A stretch of 36,807 nucleotides of DNA from Candidatus Desulfaltia bathyphila (GTDB lineage: Bacteria > Desulfobacterota > Desulfobacteria > Desulfobacterales > ETH-SRB1). Below, in pieces: positions 8,329-15,835 of this stretch. The notes under the pieces were generated by a model. That model worked only from the letters and a program-made list of their open reading frames with translations. It was not told where the DNA came from and searched no databases. Location: positions 1 through 36,807 of the forward strand of contig JACNLL010000047.1 in NCBI GenBank assembly GCA_014381545.1. Reading direction: 5' to 3'. A program made the translations under genes and the position numbers. Positions within the stretch are counted from its first letter, which is position 1. Every line of letters starts with the position of its first letter.

Positions 8329-11300
8329 AACAGGCTCGGTTATGGTGATAGGCGCCGGAATCACCGGGATGCAGGCAGCATTGGATCTGGCTGATTCCGG
8401 TTATTATGTCTATCTTGTGGAAAGGTCAAGCTCAATCGGCGGAATGATGTCGCAATTAGATAAGACCTTTCCCACCAATGACTGCGCCATGTGTATTATA
8501 TCCCCTAAGCTGGTAGAAGTCGGCCGGCATATCAATATAGAGTTGCTAACCCTTTCTGAGGTAAACGGAATTTCCGGCGCCGAGGGGAATTTTGAGGTCA
8601 GTGTGACACAACATCCACGTTATGTGGATACTGATAAGTGCATTGCGTGCGGCTTGTGTGCCGAGAAGTGTCCCAAAAAAGTGCTTAATGAGTATGATGG
8701 CGGACTGAGTAAGCGCAAGGCGATTTATGTGAAATATCCCCAGGCTGTTCCGTTAAAATACACCATTGATGCAAAGAATTGTATCTACTTTAAAAAGGGA
8801 AAATGCAGAATATGCGAAAAATTCTGCCCCAATGAAGCTATCAATTTTGACGATCAGAAAAAGGAATTGACCCTGAAAGTAGGGGCTGTTGTCCTGGCCG
8901 TGGGAAGCAAGGTCTTTGACCCGGGAGTCCATGATACTTACGGCTACAGGAAATATCCCAATATTGTGACAAGCCTGGAATTTGAGAGGATTCTCTCTGC
9001 CTCAGGACCGTATGGCGGACACCTGGTTCGGCCATCAGATAAAAAAGAGCCCGAAAAAATTGCCTGGCTTCAATGTATAGGATCCAGAGATGAATGTCTC
9101 GGCGCCAAAGGATACTGCTCTGCTGTCTGCTGTACCTACGCCATTAAAGAGGCCATGCTGGCCAAAGAACACAGCAAAGAGCCGCTGGATACAGCCATTT
9201 TTTATATTGATATCCGCACGCATGGAAAAGACTTTGAGAGATATCTTAACCGCGCAAAGGATGAATCAGGAATCCGTTTTATCAAATCGAAAGTTACCGG
9301 CCTTCCACCGGTTAATGGAACAGAGAGGCATCTTATCCGCTATGTAGATGAGGCGGGCAAGAGAGTTGAAGAAGAATTTGATATGGTGGTGCTCTCCGTG
9401 GGCCTGGGCATAACCAGGGAATGTGCGGACCTGGCTCAAAAATTGGGCATCGAACTTGATCGCTATAATTTTGCAGCCACCAGCAGCTTTGAACCTGTCC
9501 GGAGCTCCAGACCGGGCATTTATGTTTGCGGCGCGTTTCAGGCTCCAAAGGATATTCCATCCTCGGTCATAGATTCCAGCGCAGCAGCAGGCGCGGTTGG
9601 GAGTAAATTAGCCGAGTCCAGGTGGACCCTGACAAGCACAAAACATATCCCTGAGGAGATTGATATCCGTGGAGAACCTCCCAGAATCGGCGTTTTTGTC
9701 TGCCGTTGCGGCACAAATATTGCGGGCACTGTTGATATCCCTCCTCTGGTTGAGTTTGCGCAAAGCCTGCCCTGTGTTGTCTATGCAGAAGAAAACATGT
9801 TCAGTTGCTCCCAGGACACCCAGGATAAAATAACCCTGGTTATCAAAGAGCAGCGATTGAATCGGGTGGTTGTCGCGGCTTGCACCCCTAAGACGCATGA
9901 ACCACTTTTTCAGGAGACATTAATCAATGCGGGCATTAATAAATACCTTTTTGAGATGGCTAATATCCGCAACCTGTGCTCCTGGGTACATAAGGATAAT
10001 CCCGAACAAGCTACTGAAAAGGCCAAAGATCTCATTAGAATGGCCGTGGCAAAGGTAGCCCTCTTTGAGCCCCTGACCGAACCTGTTATGCAGATTGATC
10101 AGAAGGCCCTTGTTATTGGTGGAGGCGTCGCAGGTATGGTGGCGGCTAAGAACCTGGCAGACCAGAACTACGTAACATACCTGATTGAAAAGACCGATGC
10201 TCTTGGCGGACAGGCGCGTCATCTGCATGAAACCTGGCGGGGTGAGGACATTCAACAATATTTATCCGGCCTGATAGAAAAAGTACAATCCGATAAAAAC
10301 ATAGATATATTTCTGAATTCCGAGATAGAACATGTGGACGGTTTTGTAGGGAATTTCAAAACAACGATCCAGCACAATGGCGAGAGCAAAGTCCTGGAAC
10401 ACGGGGTAACGATCATTGCGTCCGGCGCCTCGGCGCTCAAGCCGAACCAGTACCTTTACGGCGAAGACCCCCGTGTTGTAACAGGGTTGGAATTTCAGCA
10501 ACGACTAATTGACAACGATCCCTCGTTAGGACAGCTCAACACGGCTGTGTTTATACAATGCGTTGGTTCGCGCATCCCCCAGCGACCTTACTGCTCTAAG
10601 GTCTGCTGCACGCAGTCCATTAAAAGCGCCCTGAAGCTCAAAGAGATCAATCCCAAAATGAATATTTTTGTTCTTTACAGGGATATGCGATCCTATGGGC
10701 TGCGAGAAGATCTTTACCGGAAAGCGCGTTCAAGCGGGATTAACTTTGTCCGCTATGATTTTGACAAGGAGTTTACAGTAGCAGCCAAGCAGGGGGATTT
10801 ACAGGTTGCTTTCAATGATTGCGTGCTCAGGCGTCAGATGGAAATCCGGCCCGACCTTTTGATTCTGGCCTCTGCTATTGTCCCGGAAAAAAAGAATCCA
10901 TTGGCGCAGTTCTATAAAGTGCCGCAGAATGATGACGGTTTTTTCGTGGAAGCGCATGTCAAACTACGGCCTGTTGATTTTGCCACAGACGGCGTGTTCG
11001 TGTGCGGGCTTGCCCATGCCCCGAAAACGATAGATGAATCCATAACACAAGCTCAGGCAGCGGCGGCAAGAGCTGTTACGCTTCTGTCGGCAATAAGCAT
11101 CTCGGTGAGCGGCACAGTAGCTTATGTCAATCCAAACGACTGTAGCAGTTGCGGTGTGTGTGTATCTGTCTGCCCCTATTCTGCGCCGCAATTTAATGAC
11201 AAGAGCGGTAAGGCGGAAATACTGCCCACCCTGTGCAAAGGATGCGGTATATGCGTAGCTTCCTGCCGGTCCGGCGCCATCCATCTGAAGGGATTTGATA

Positions 11301-11350
11301 ACGACCAGATCTTCGCGCAAATCTTTGCGACGAATGAAGCGGTTTTTTAA
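8315..11350 (+). CDS. hdrA: Tandem (fused) HdrA: two FAD modules plus ferredoxin domains
   Basis: The flavin subunit of Hdr-type complexes, the electron-bifurcating centre in methanogens. The polypeptide contains two HdrA units. Unit 1 has VIGAGITGMQAALDLA, the CIACGLCAEKCP ferredoxin, a second Cys set CRICEKFCP, and the HdrA signature QCIGSRDECLGAKGYC...VCC. Unit 2 starts near VFVCRCGTNIAGTVDI and has VIGGGVAGMVAAKNLA and QCVGSRIPQRPYCSKVCC. A C-terminal 2x[4Fe-4S] domain (CSSCGVCVSVCP, CKGCGICVASC) ends the protein. About 1011 aa compares with roughly 650 for single HdrA proteins. I prefer ATG 8315, 8 bases after GAGGA, over TTG 8300; it overlaps hdrB by 14 bases. The architecture recalls a QmoA-QmoB-type pair on one chain. 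Whether it bifurcates is unknown. Confidence 0.9.
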   Translation: MPKDKTGSVMVIGAGITGMQAALDLADSGYYVYLVERSSSIGGMMSQLDKTFPTNDCAMCIISPKLVEVGRHINIELLTLSEVNGISGAEGNFEVSVTQHPRYVDTDKCIACGLCAEKCPKKVLNEYDGGLSKRKAIYVKYPQAVPLKYTIDAKNCIYFKKGKCRICEKFCPNEAINFDDQKKELTLKVGAVVLAVGSKVFDPGVHDTYGYRKYPNIVTSLEFERILSASGPYGGHLVRPSDKKEPEKIAWLQCIGSRDECLGAKGYCSAVCCTYAIKEAMLAKEHSKEPLDTAIFYIDIRTHGKDFERYLNRAKDESGIRFIKSKVTGLPPVNGTERHLIRYVDEAGKRVEEEFDMVVLSVGLGITRECADLAQKLGIELDRYNFAATSSFEPVRSSRPGIYVCGAFQAPKDIPSSVIDSSAAAGAVGSKLAESRWTLTSTKHIPEEIDIRGEPPRIGVFVCRCGTNIAGTVDIPPLVEFAQSLPCVVYAEENMFSCSQDTQDKITLVIKEQRLNRVVVAACTPKTHEPLFQETLINAGINKYLFEMANIRNLCSWVHKDNPEQATEKAKDLIRMAVAKVALFEPLTEPVMQIDQKALVIGGGVAGMVAAKNLADQNYVTYLIEKTDALGGQARHLHETWRGEDIQQYLSGLIEKVQSDKNIDIFLNSEIEHVDGFVGNFKTTIQHNGESKVLEHGVTIIASGASALKPNQYLYGEDPRVVTGLEFQQRLIDNDPSLGQLNTAVFIQCVGSRIPQRPYCSKVCCTQSIKSALKLKEINPKMNIFVLYRDMRSYGLREDLYRKARSSGINFVRYDFDKEFTVAAKQGDLQVAFNDCVLRRQMEIRPDLLILASAIVPEKKNPLAQFYKVPQNDDGFFVEAHVKLRPVDFATDGVFVCGLAHAPKTIDESITQAQAAAARAVTLLSAISISVSGTVAYVNPNDCSSCGVCVSVCPYSAPQFNDKSGKAEILPTLCKGCGICVASCRSGAIHLKGFDNDQIFAQIFATNEAVF

Positions 11351-11364
11351 AGGAGTTTTTCAGG

Positions 11365-11799
11365 ATGTCTGATTGGGAACCAAAAATTGTAGCTTTTTTA
11401 TGTAACTGGTGCAGCTATGGAGCCGCTGACCTTGCAGGTATCAACCGTCTGCAGTACCCAACCAATATCAAGGTCATCAGGATTCCCTGTACCGGACGGA
11501 TGAGCCCCAAGTTTATACTGGCTGCTTTTGGAAAAGGTGCGGACGGTGTTTGGGTATCAGGGTGCCATCCTGGAGACTGCCATTACATGGAAGGTAATTA
11601 TTACGCCCGTAGAAAGTTTACACTCTTTAAAAACCTCATAGAACATATGGGTATTGAGCCTGGCCGTCTCCATTTTTCATGGATCTCCTCGGCGGAGGGA
11701 ACAAGGTTTGCTGAAATCGCAAATAAAGTGACCAAAACAGTAAAGAACTTAGGATCTTCAAGGCATCTTATCAAGAAAATAAATGCTAAGGTAGATTAA
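11365..11799 (+). CDS. MvhD/FlxD-like hydrogenase iron-sulfur subunit
   Basis: A small 2Fe-2S protein of the MvhD family, which passes electrons from a hydrogenase, formate dehydrogenase or NADH module into HdrA. Motifs are FLCNWCSYGAADLAG near the N-terminus, IPCTGRM, and WVSGCHPGDCHY, the family's conserved cysteine sets. The 144-aa length is typical. It starts at ATG 11365 with a good AAGGAG 9 bases upstream, 14 bases after hdrA. Position and type match flxD of the FlxABCD-HdrABC complexes described in Desulfovibrio, where FlxD hands NADH-derived electrons to HdrA. Confidence 0.92.
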   Translation: MSDWEPKIVAFLCNWCSYGAADLAGINRLQYPTNIKVIRIPCTGRMSPKFILAAFGKGADGVWVSGCHPGDCHYMEGNYYARRKFTLFKNLIEHMGIEPGRLHFSWISSAEGTRFAEIANKVTKTVKNLGSSRHLIKKINAKVD

Positions 11800-11800
11800 C

Positions 11801-12745
11801 ATGTTAGGATATATAACCAAAATACGGGAAATATCAGAACGGCTCTTAAAAGAAGGCAAAGTGGATATGGTAATAGGTTTCCGCAAGGGAACCGTGCCGA
11901 TGATGAATGAGCCTTGTGTTGTTAAAAATCCCGAAAATGTAAAAGAGCTTGTGTGGGACAGCAATTGTGGCATCAACCTGGCAAACTATCTGACCGACAG
12001 AAAAGAAAAAATAGGTGTTGTTGCCAAGGGGTGCGATTCACGGAACATTGTCACCCATCTAATTGAAAACAAGATTAAAAGAGACCAACTGTTTATTATC
12101 GGAGTGCCATGCAAGGGGATGATTGACAGACACAAGATTACCTCAATGTTTGCAAAGGAAATAAAAGAGGTTGTAGAGGAGGAAAACAGGATCATTGTAA
12201 GGGGTGATGATTATGAGAAAATTTTTAAAAAAGCCGAGGTGTTGCAGGAAAACTGCGCAATATGCATCCATCGAAACCCTGTTATATACGATGAACTTGC
12301 TGCTGATCTTGTCGAAGAACAAAAGGATGTAGATAGATATGAGGATGTACGCCGAATTGAAGCCATGCCCGCTGAAAAAAAAGGGAATTATTTCGACAAT
12401 CTGCTCTCGGCCTGCATCCGTTGTTATGCATGCAGAAATGCATGCCCCCTTTGTTACTGCCTCACATGCTTTGTGGACGAATCCCGGCCCCAGTGGGTAG
12501 GTAAAAGCATAAACCCAACGGATATAAGAACATTCCATTTCTTAAGGGCCTATCATTGCGCGGGCAGGTGTACTGATTGCGGCGCCTGTGAGCGCGCATG
12601 TCCGATGGGCATAAAGGTAAGGGAATTCACTAAGAAACTGGAAAAAGATTGTTTTGAACTGTATGGCTGGGAGGCAGGTATGTCCTTAGATGAACGTCCG
12701 CCACTTGATACGTACAGACCTGACGATCCGGATTTTATAAAATAA
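11801..12745 (+). CDS. FrhB/FdhB-like ferredoxin protein (FlxC-like)
   Basis: An iron-sulfur electron-transfer subunit. The N-terminal ~190 residues resemble the coenzyme-F420 hydrogenase/formate dehydrogenase beta-type domain (VVAKGCDSRNIVTHL, IIGVPCKGMID), followed by CAICIHRNP. The C-terminal half has two ferredoxin sets, CIRCYACRNACPLCYC and CTDCGACERACPMGI. The 314-aa gene begins 1 base after the mvhD/flxD stop, so it is surely cotranscribed. By position and domain type it corresponds to FlxC of FlxABCD complexes; no F420 use is implied. After its stop comes a ~90-nt hairpin repeat before the next gene. Confidence 0.82.
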   Translation: MLGYITKIREISERLLKEGKVDMVIGFRKGTVPMMNEPCVVKNPENVKELVWDSNCGINLANYLTDRKEKIGVVAKGCDSRNIVTHLIENKIKRDQLFIIGVPCKGMIDRHKITSMFAKEIKEVVEEENRIIVRGDDYEKIFKKAEVLQENCAICIHRNPVIYDELAADLVEEQKDVDRYEDVRRIEAMPAEKKGNYFDNLLSACIRCYACRNACPLCYCLTCFVDESRPQWVGKSINPTDIRTFHFLRAYHCAGRCTDCGACERACPMGIKVREFTKKLEKDCFELYGWEAGMSLDERPPLDTYRPDDPDFIK

Positions 12746-12758
12746 AAGACTAAAAAAT

Positions 12759-12848
12759 TAAGGGATTGGGGAATTTAGGGATTTAGGGATTAAAATCAAT
12801 AGGATACCTTCAATTCCTGAATTCCCCAATTCCTGAATCCCTCAATTC
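12759..12848. repeat. Large imperfect hairpin made of AATCCCT/AGGGATT repeats
   Basis: The left arm is AGGGATTGGGGAATTTAGGG with further AGGGATT units. The right arm is AATTCCTGAATTCCCCAATT followed by CCTGAATCCCTCAATT. The arms are largely complementary with ~20 bases between them. It sits inside the operon between the FlxC-like and FlxB-like genes, so it may act as an mRNA processing or stabilising hairpin. It is related to the repeats at 2641-2677 and near 29645-29660. Confidence 0.7.
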
Positions 12849-12862
12849 AATAAAGGTATGCT

Positions 12863-13909
12863 ATGAAGGTCGTAAAAATTGACAAGAGGAATTGGGCCGG
12901 CAAACTTGAAAAATTGAAAGAGTCTTATCGATTGTTTGGCCCTGTTAAGGATAATGAATTCCACATCTTTGAAAGGCTCGACAAAGGTGAACTGCCGGAT
13001 TTTAATTATTTCAATACACGCCTTTCACCAAAATCGATTATTTATCCCCAATCTGAAACTATGCTTGAATTTTCTCTGGATAAAAGCAAAGAAAATCATC
13101 ATATATTGAAAGAGACAGATACGGATTGTTCGCCGCGGGCTGTAATCGGCATAAGACCTTGTGATGCAGCAGCTTTTTTATTAGTTAAACGCAACTTTGA
13201 TACTGCTGAGCACAAAGACCCATACTGGGTCAAGGCCTATGAAACAACCACATTTGTCGGGCTTGCATGCAACAACCCGCAAGCAACCTGTTTCTGCACA
13301 AGCGCCGGTTGCGGGCCTTTTTACGAAGAGGGGCTTGACCTGCTTCTTGTCGACATGGAAGATCATTATTTTGCAAAGATAATTACTTCAAAGGGAGAAA
13401 ATCTTTTAGAAGCTGCCGGCTGGAATACCGGGACTGATGCCGACCCTGCCGGAAAACAAATCAAAACCATGAAACAGGAAGCAGAGGCCAAAATAACCTC
13501 TTCTATTACCACTGATAAATTAAAGGACAAAACAACTACAGACCTTTTTGACGCGCCTTTTTGGGAAGAGGTAGCTTTTGCATGCATAAACTGCGGGACC
13601 TGCACATATGTTTGTCCGACATGCTGGTGCTTCGACATTCAGGATGAAGTGAACGGGTACTCAGGAATACGTATGCGGAACTGGGATAGCTGCATGTTTC
13701 CTCTTTTTACTCTCCATGGATCAGGCCACAACCCAAGAAGCACAAACATGCAGAGGGTCAGGCAGCGGTTTATGCACAAGCTGAAATATTATATGGACAA
13801 ATATGACAATGGGATTCAGTGTGTCGGATGCGGTCGATGCATACGTCTCTGTCCGGTAAATATCGATATACGAAAAGTTTGTGATTTGATGAACAGCTAC
13901 GGGGATTGA
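12863..13909 (+). CDS. 4Fe-4S dicluster protein, sulfhydrogenase-beta/AsrA-like (FlxB-like)
   Basis: An iron-sulfur subunit of the family that includes the beta subunit of archaeal sulfhydrogenase and AsrA of anaerobic sulfite reductase, and FlxB in sulfate reducers. It normally carries electrons between an FAD/NAD(P) subunit and a catalytic partner. Visible motifs are IGIRPCDAAAFLLVKR, the family signature, a central cysteine-rich segment NNPQATCFCTSAGCG, and two C-terminal clusters, CINCGTCTYVCPTCWC and CVGCGRCIRLCPVNIDI. The 348-aa length is standard. The start is ATG 12863, shortly after a weak AAAGG. It pairs with the FAD/NAD protein encoded next, although a 270-nt gap separates them. 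Confidence 0.85.
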   Translation: MKVVKIDKRNWAGKLEKLKESYRLFGPVKDNEFHIFERLDKGELPDFNYFNTRLSPKSIIYPQSETMLEFSLDKSKENHHILKETDTDCSPRAVIGIRPCDAAAFLLVKRNFDTAEHKDPYWVKAYETTTFVGLACNNPQATCFCTSAGCGPFYEEGLDLLLVDMEDHYFAKIITSKGENLLEAAGWNTGTDADPAGKQIKTMKQEAEAKITSSITTDKLKDKTTTDLFDAPFWEEVAFACINCGTCTYVCPTCWCFDIQDEVNGYSGIRMRNWDSCMFPLFTLHGSGHNPRSTNMQRVRQRFMHKLKYYMDKYDNGIQCVGCGRCIRLCPVNIDIRKVCDLMNSYGD

Positions 13910-14179
13910 TAATATTTTAGGTTTTTGAAGATAAATCTGCTTCGGGTGTGATCAAATTTAAAACAGGAAACTGTTTGAGCGAATTAGAAATCGTTAAGAA
14001 AGAACCTTGTATAAAATGCCGTTTTTTGCTTAACTATCTGTTTAAACTACCACTATTTCTTTATAGTTATGGCTGGTTATTTCTTTACGATTTCTTATTC
14101 GTGAGTTTTTCATGGTTTAAATTTGATTATACCCGAAGCTCGATTGCAAATGATAAAAATCAGTTGCCAGGAGTTCATA
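13910..14179 (+). other. 270-nt gap inside the flx operon
   Basis: An unusually long A/T-rich interval between the FlxB-like and FlxA-like genes. The 98-aa ORF called here by the track has no Shine-Dalgarno sequence or recognisable domain and runs into flxA, so I do not accept it. Near the end lies one copy (about 14117-14147) of an imperfect direct repeat that recurs after the gene (about 15106-15136). An internal promoter or a regulatory leader is possible, but I see no clear motif. Confidence 0.4.
14117..14147. repeat. Direct repeat upstream of the flxA-like gene
   Basis: Begins TTAAATTTGATTATACC and continues through GAAGCTC. The partner at 15106-15136 reads TTAAATTTAATCATACC with the same GAAGCTC. 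About 22 of the first 25 positions agree by eye. The pair brackets the flxA-like gene. Confidence 0.5.
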
Positions 14180-15025
14180 ATGGTAAATCCATATCTGCCT
14201 TATCCGGTTCGAATCGACGAGATAATAACCGAAACCGAAGATAAAAATCTCAAGACATTCAGGCTGGTTTTTATAAACCCCGACGACGAAGAGAAATTTT
14301 CTTATAAAGCGGGTCAGTTTGCAGAGCTTTCCGTAGCAGGAAAAGGAGAAGTGCCTATAGGAATTGCCTCATCCCCTTCGGAAAAAGGATATCTGATGTT
14401 TACAATCAACAAGGTCGGGCTGGTTACAACCGCCCTCCATTGCATGAAACCGGGAGATATTATGGGTATTCGCGGGCCTCTCGGCAATAGTTATCCCTGG
14501 GATATTCTAAAAGGAAAAAATGTTGTGATAATAGGCGGCGGCTTTGCCTTTACCACGCTTCGCTCCTCTATAGTATATATGCTTGATCCTGTGAATCGCC
14601 CGAATCTCAAAGAAATCCATGTAATATACGGCGCTCGGTCTCCTGGTATGCTTTTATATAAGGATGAACTGGCTGCATGGGAATCACGTGATGATATTAA
14701 TATGCACATTACGGTCGACGGCACAGATGATCCAAACTGGAAATATAATGTCGGGTTTGTGCCGACCGTCACCGAACAGAAAGCGCCCCAGGGAAATGAT
14801 GATACATACGCCATTATTTGCGGCCCGCCGATTATGATAAAATTTACCCAGCCGGTATTAGAAAAGCTCGGCTATTGCCATGACAATATTATTATGTCCC
14901 TTGAAATGCGCATGAAATGCGGTATCGGAATTTGCGGCAGGTGCAATATCGGAAAAGAATTTGTATGCAAAGATGGGCCAATTTTTACGCTGGCCCGGTT
15001 AAACGAAATGCCAAAGGAATATTGA
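14180..15025 (+). CDS. FAD/NAD(P)-binding 2Fe-2S oxidoreductase (FlxA/AsrB-like)
   Basis: The pyridine-nucleotide-facing subunit of the locus, of the ferredoxin-NADP reductase-like family that includes sulfhydrogenase gamma, AsrB and FlxA. An FAD domain comes first (GQFAELSV, PIGIASSPS). The NAD(P) domain follows (VVIIGGGFAFTTLRS, IICGPPIM), with a C-terminal [2Fe-2S] site at MKCGIGICGRC...FVC. I chose ATG 14180, which has CCAGGAG 6 bases upstream, giving 281 aa; the track's TTG at 14123 has no such support. It probably oxidises NADH, or reduces NAD+, and relays electrons through FlxB/C/D to the tandem HdrA. NADH versus NADPH preference cannot be judged. Confidence 0.88.
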   Translation: MVNPYLPYPVRIDEIITETEDKNLKTFRLVFINPDDEEKFSYKAGQFAELSVAGKGEVPIGIASSPSEKGYLMFTINKVGLVTTALHCMKPGDIMGIRGPLGNSYPWDILKGKNVVIIGGGFAFTTLRSSIVYMLDPVNRPNLKEIHVIYGARSPGMLLYKDELAAWESRDDINMHITVDGTDDPNWKYNVGFVPTVTEQKAPQGNDDTYAIICGPPIMIKFTQPVLEKLGYCHDNIIMSLEMRMKCGIGICGRCNIGKEFVCKDGPIFTLARLNEMPKEY

Positions 15026-15105
15026 GATGAATTAAACTTTCAAATAAGTTAACTAATGCATGAACAAAAAAGTCCGGTTTTTGGCAGGTACCGCTCCAAG
15101 TATAA

Positions 15106-15136
15106 TTAAATTTAATCATACCTGAAGCTCACTGCA
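15106..15136. repeat. Direct repeat downstream of the flxA-like gene
   Basis: Second copy of the repeat described at 14117-14147: TTAAATTTAATCATACC followed by GAAGCTC and TGCAA. Confidence 0.5.
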
Positions 15137-15281
15137 ATCGGCTTGTTTTATAAACCTGACAAGTTATTTTCGTCTGCAGTGTCGCGAAGCGGCATAATTT
15201 AGCTTTTTATGAAATGTGTTAAGCGTTTGATATAACAGATAATTACCTCATCTTAACACCTAACACTTAACACCTAACACC

Positions 15282-15311
15282 TGATGAATTAGCCTTTTTA
15301 CGAATTCATCA
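15282..15311. repeat. Solo 30-bp palindromic element
   Basis: Begins TGATGAATT and ends AATTCATCA, with TTTTTACG inside. Its reverse complement differs from the element at 24087-24116 at only a few positions. It is flanked by GGTGTTA-type tandem units, as that copy is. Confidence 0.7.
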
Positions 15312-15321
15312 TGTTTTAATA

Positions 15322-15350
15322 TTGACATTTATTGATTAATAATATATTAA
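15322..15350 (+). promoter_or_regulatory. Probable sigma-70 promoter of dsrC
   Basis: A perfect -35 TTGACA (15322-15327) and a TATTAA -10-like box (15345-15350) separated by 17 bases, about 77 bases before the dsrC ATG. A strong AAGGAGG ribosome-binding site (15411-15417) sits 10 bases before the start. Prediction by eye; the -10 is only moderately good. Confidence 0.6.
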
Positions 15351-15427
15351 ACTCTGATAAATTAATACGAGATTAAAGGGCGGAAAGCCATAATGATTTC
15401 ATTTTTTACAAAGGAGGATTTTTTTTA

Positions 15428-15745
15428 ATGGAAACTATTGAATACATGGGTAAAACATTTAGCGTAGATGAGGACGGGTTTATTGATGATTTTAATAACT
15501 GGTGTCCTGAGTGGGAACAGTGGGTAAAAACTGTAGAGGGTATTGAGGAGATAAATGATGAGCACAGGAAGCTTGTCACGGTTCTTCGCGATTATTATGA
15601 AAAAAACGGAATTGCTCCGATGGTTCGGATACTTTCCAAGGTTACAGGATTCAAACTGAAACATATATATGAGCTTTATCCGTCCGGACCAGGCAAAGGA
15701 GCATGTAAGATGGCCGGTCTTCCAAAACCTACAGGATGCGTCTAA
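15428..15745 (+). CDS. dsrC: DsrC, sulfur-carrier protein of dissimilatory sulfite reduction
   Basis: A small thiol carrier that accepts sulfite-derived sulfur from DsrAB as a trisulfide and is re-reduced by the DsrMKJOP membrane complex. The C-terminal arm GACKMAGLPKPTGCV has C93 and C104 with ten residues between, and the last cysteine is penultimate. This is true DsrC rather than single-Cys TusE. The N-terminus (MGKTFSVDEDGFI) and GIAPMVRILSK are also family-typical; 105 aa is normal. It appears monocistronic, with its own TTGACA promoter, a strong Shine-Dalgarno sequence and a strong terminator at 15784-15817, which suggests high expression. dsrAB is not in the window, as is common for detached dsrC genes. 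Confidence 0.96.
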   Translation: METIEYMGKTFSVDEDGFIDDFNNWCPEWEQWVKTVEGIEEINDEHRKLVTVLRDYYEKNGIAPMVRILSKVTGFKLKHIYELYPSGPGKGACKMAGLPKPTGCV

Positions 15746-15783
15746 GTCAAGAAATCAATGGCCTGTTTAAGACATTTTTAACT

Positions 15784-15817
15784 AAAAAAGCCCTGCATAT
15801 TATGCAGGGCTTTTTTT
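15784..15817 (+). terminator. Rho-independent terminator after dsrC
   Basis: GCCCTGCATA pairs perfectly with TATGCAGGGC. The stem is flanked by A6 and followed by T7, 39 bases after the dsrC stop. The A-tract makes it potentially bidirectional, but both neighbours are on the plus strand. Confidence 0.93.
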
Positions 15818-15835
15818 ATTAAGGTAAAAATAATC

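Larger units (their letters stand above)
15026..15427 (+). other. Intergenic region upstream of dsrC
   Basis: About 400 bases without a credible large gene. It holds the second copy of the flxA-flanking repeat (15106-15136), tandem AACACCTAACACTT units (about 15253-15281), a 30-bp TGATGAATT palindrome (15282-15311), and the dsrC promoter and leader. A tiny 11-codon ORF (15393-15428) ends exactly at the dsrC start codon. Confidence 0.6.

Noticed and set aside
13948-14244. 98-aa ORF between the FlxB-like and FlxA-like genes
   Set aside because: No ribosome-binding site, no domain, low-complexity aromatic composition, and it runs into flxA in another frame.
15253-15281. AACACCTAACACTT tandem units as a possible CRISPR or iteron array
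   Set aside because: Units are too short and lack spacers, there are only a few copies, and they are attached to the palindromic repeat family rather than to cas or replication genes.
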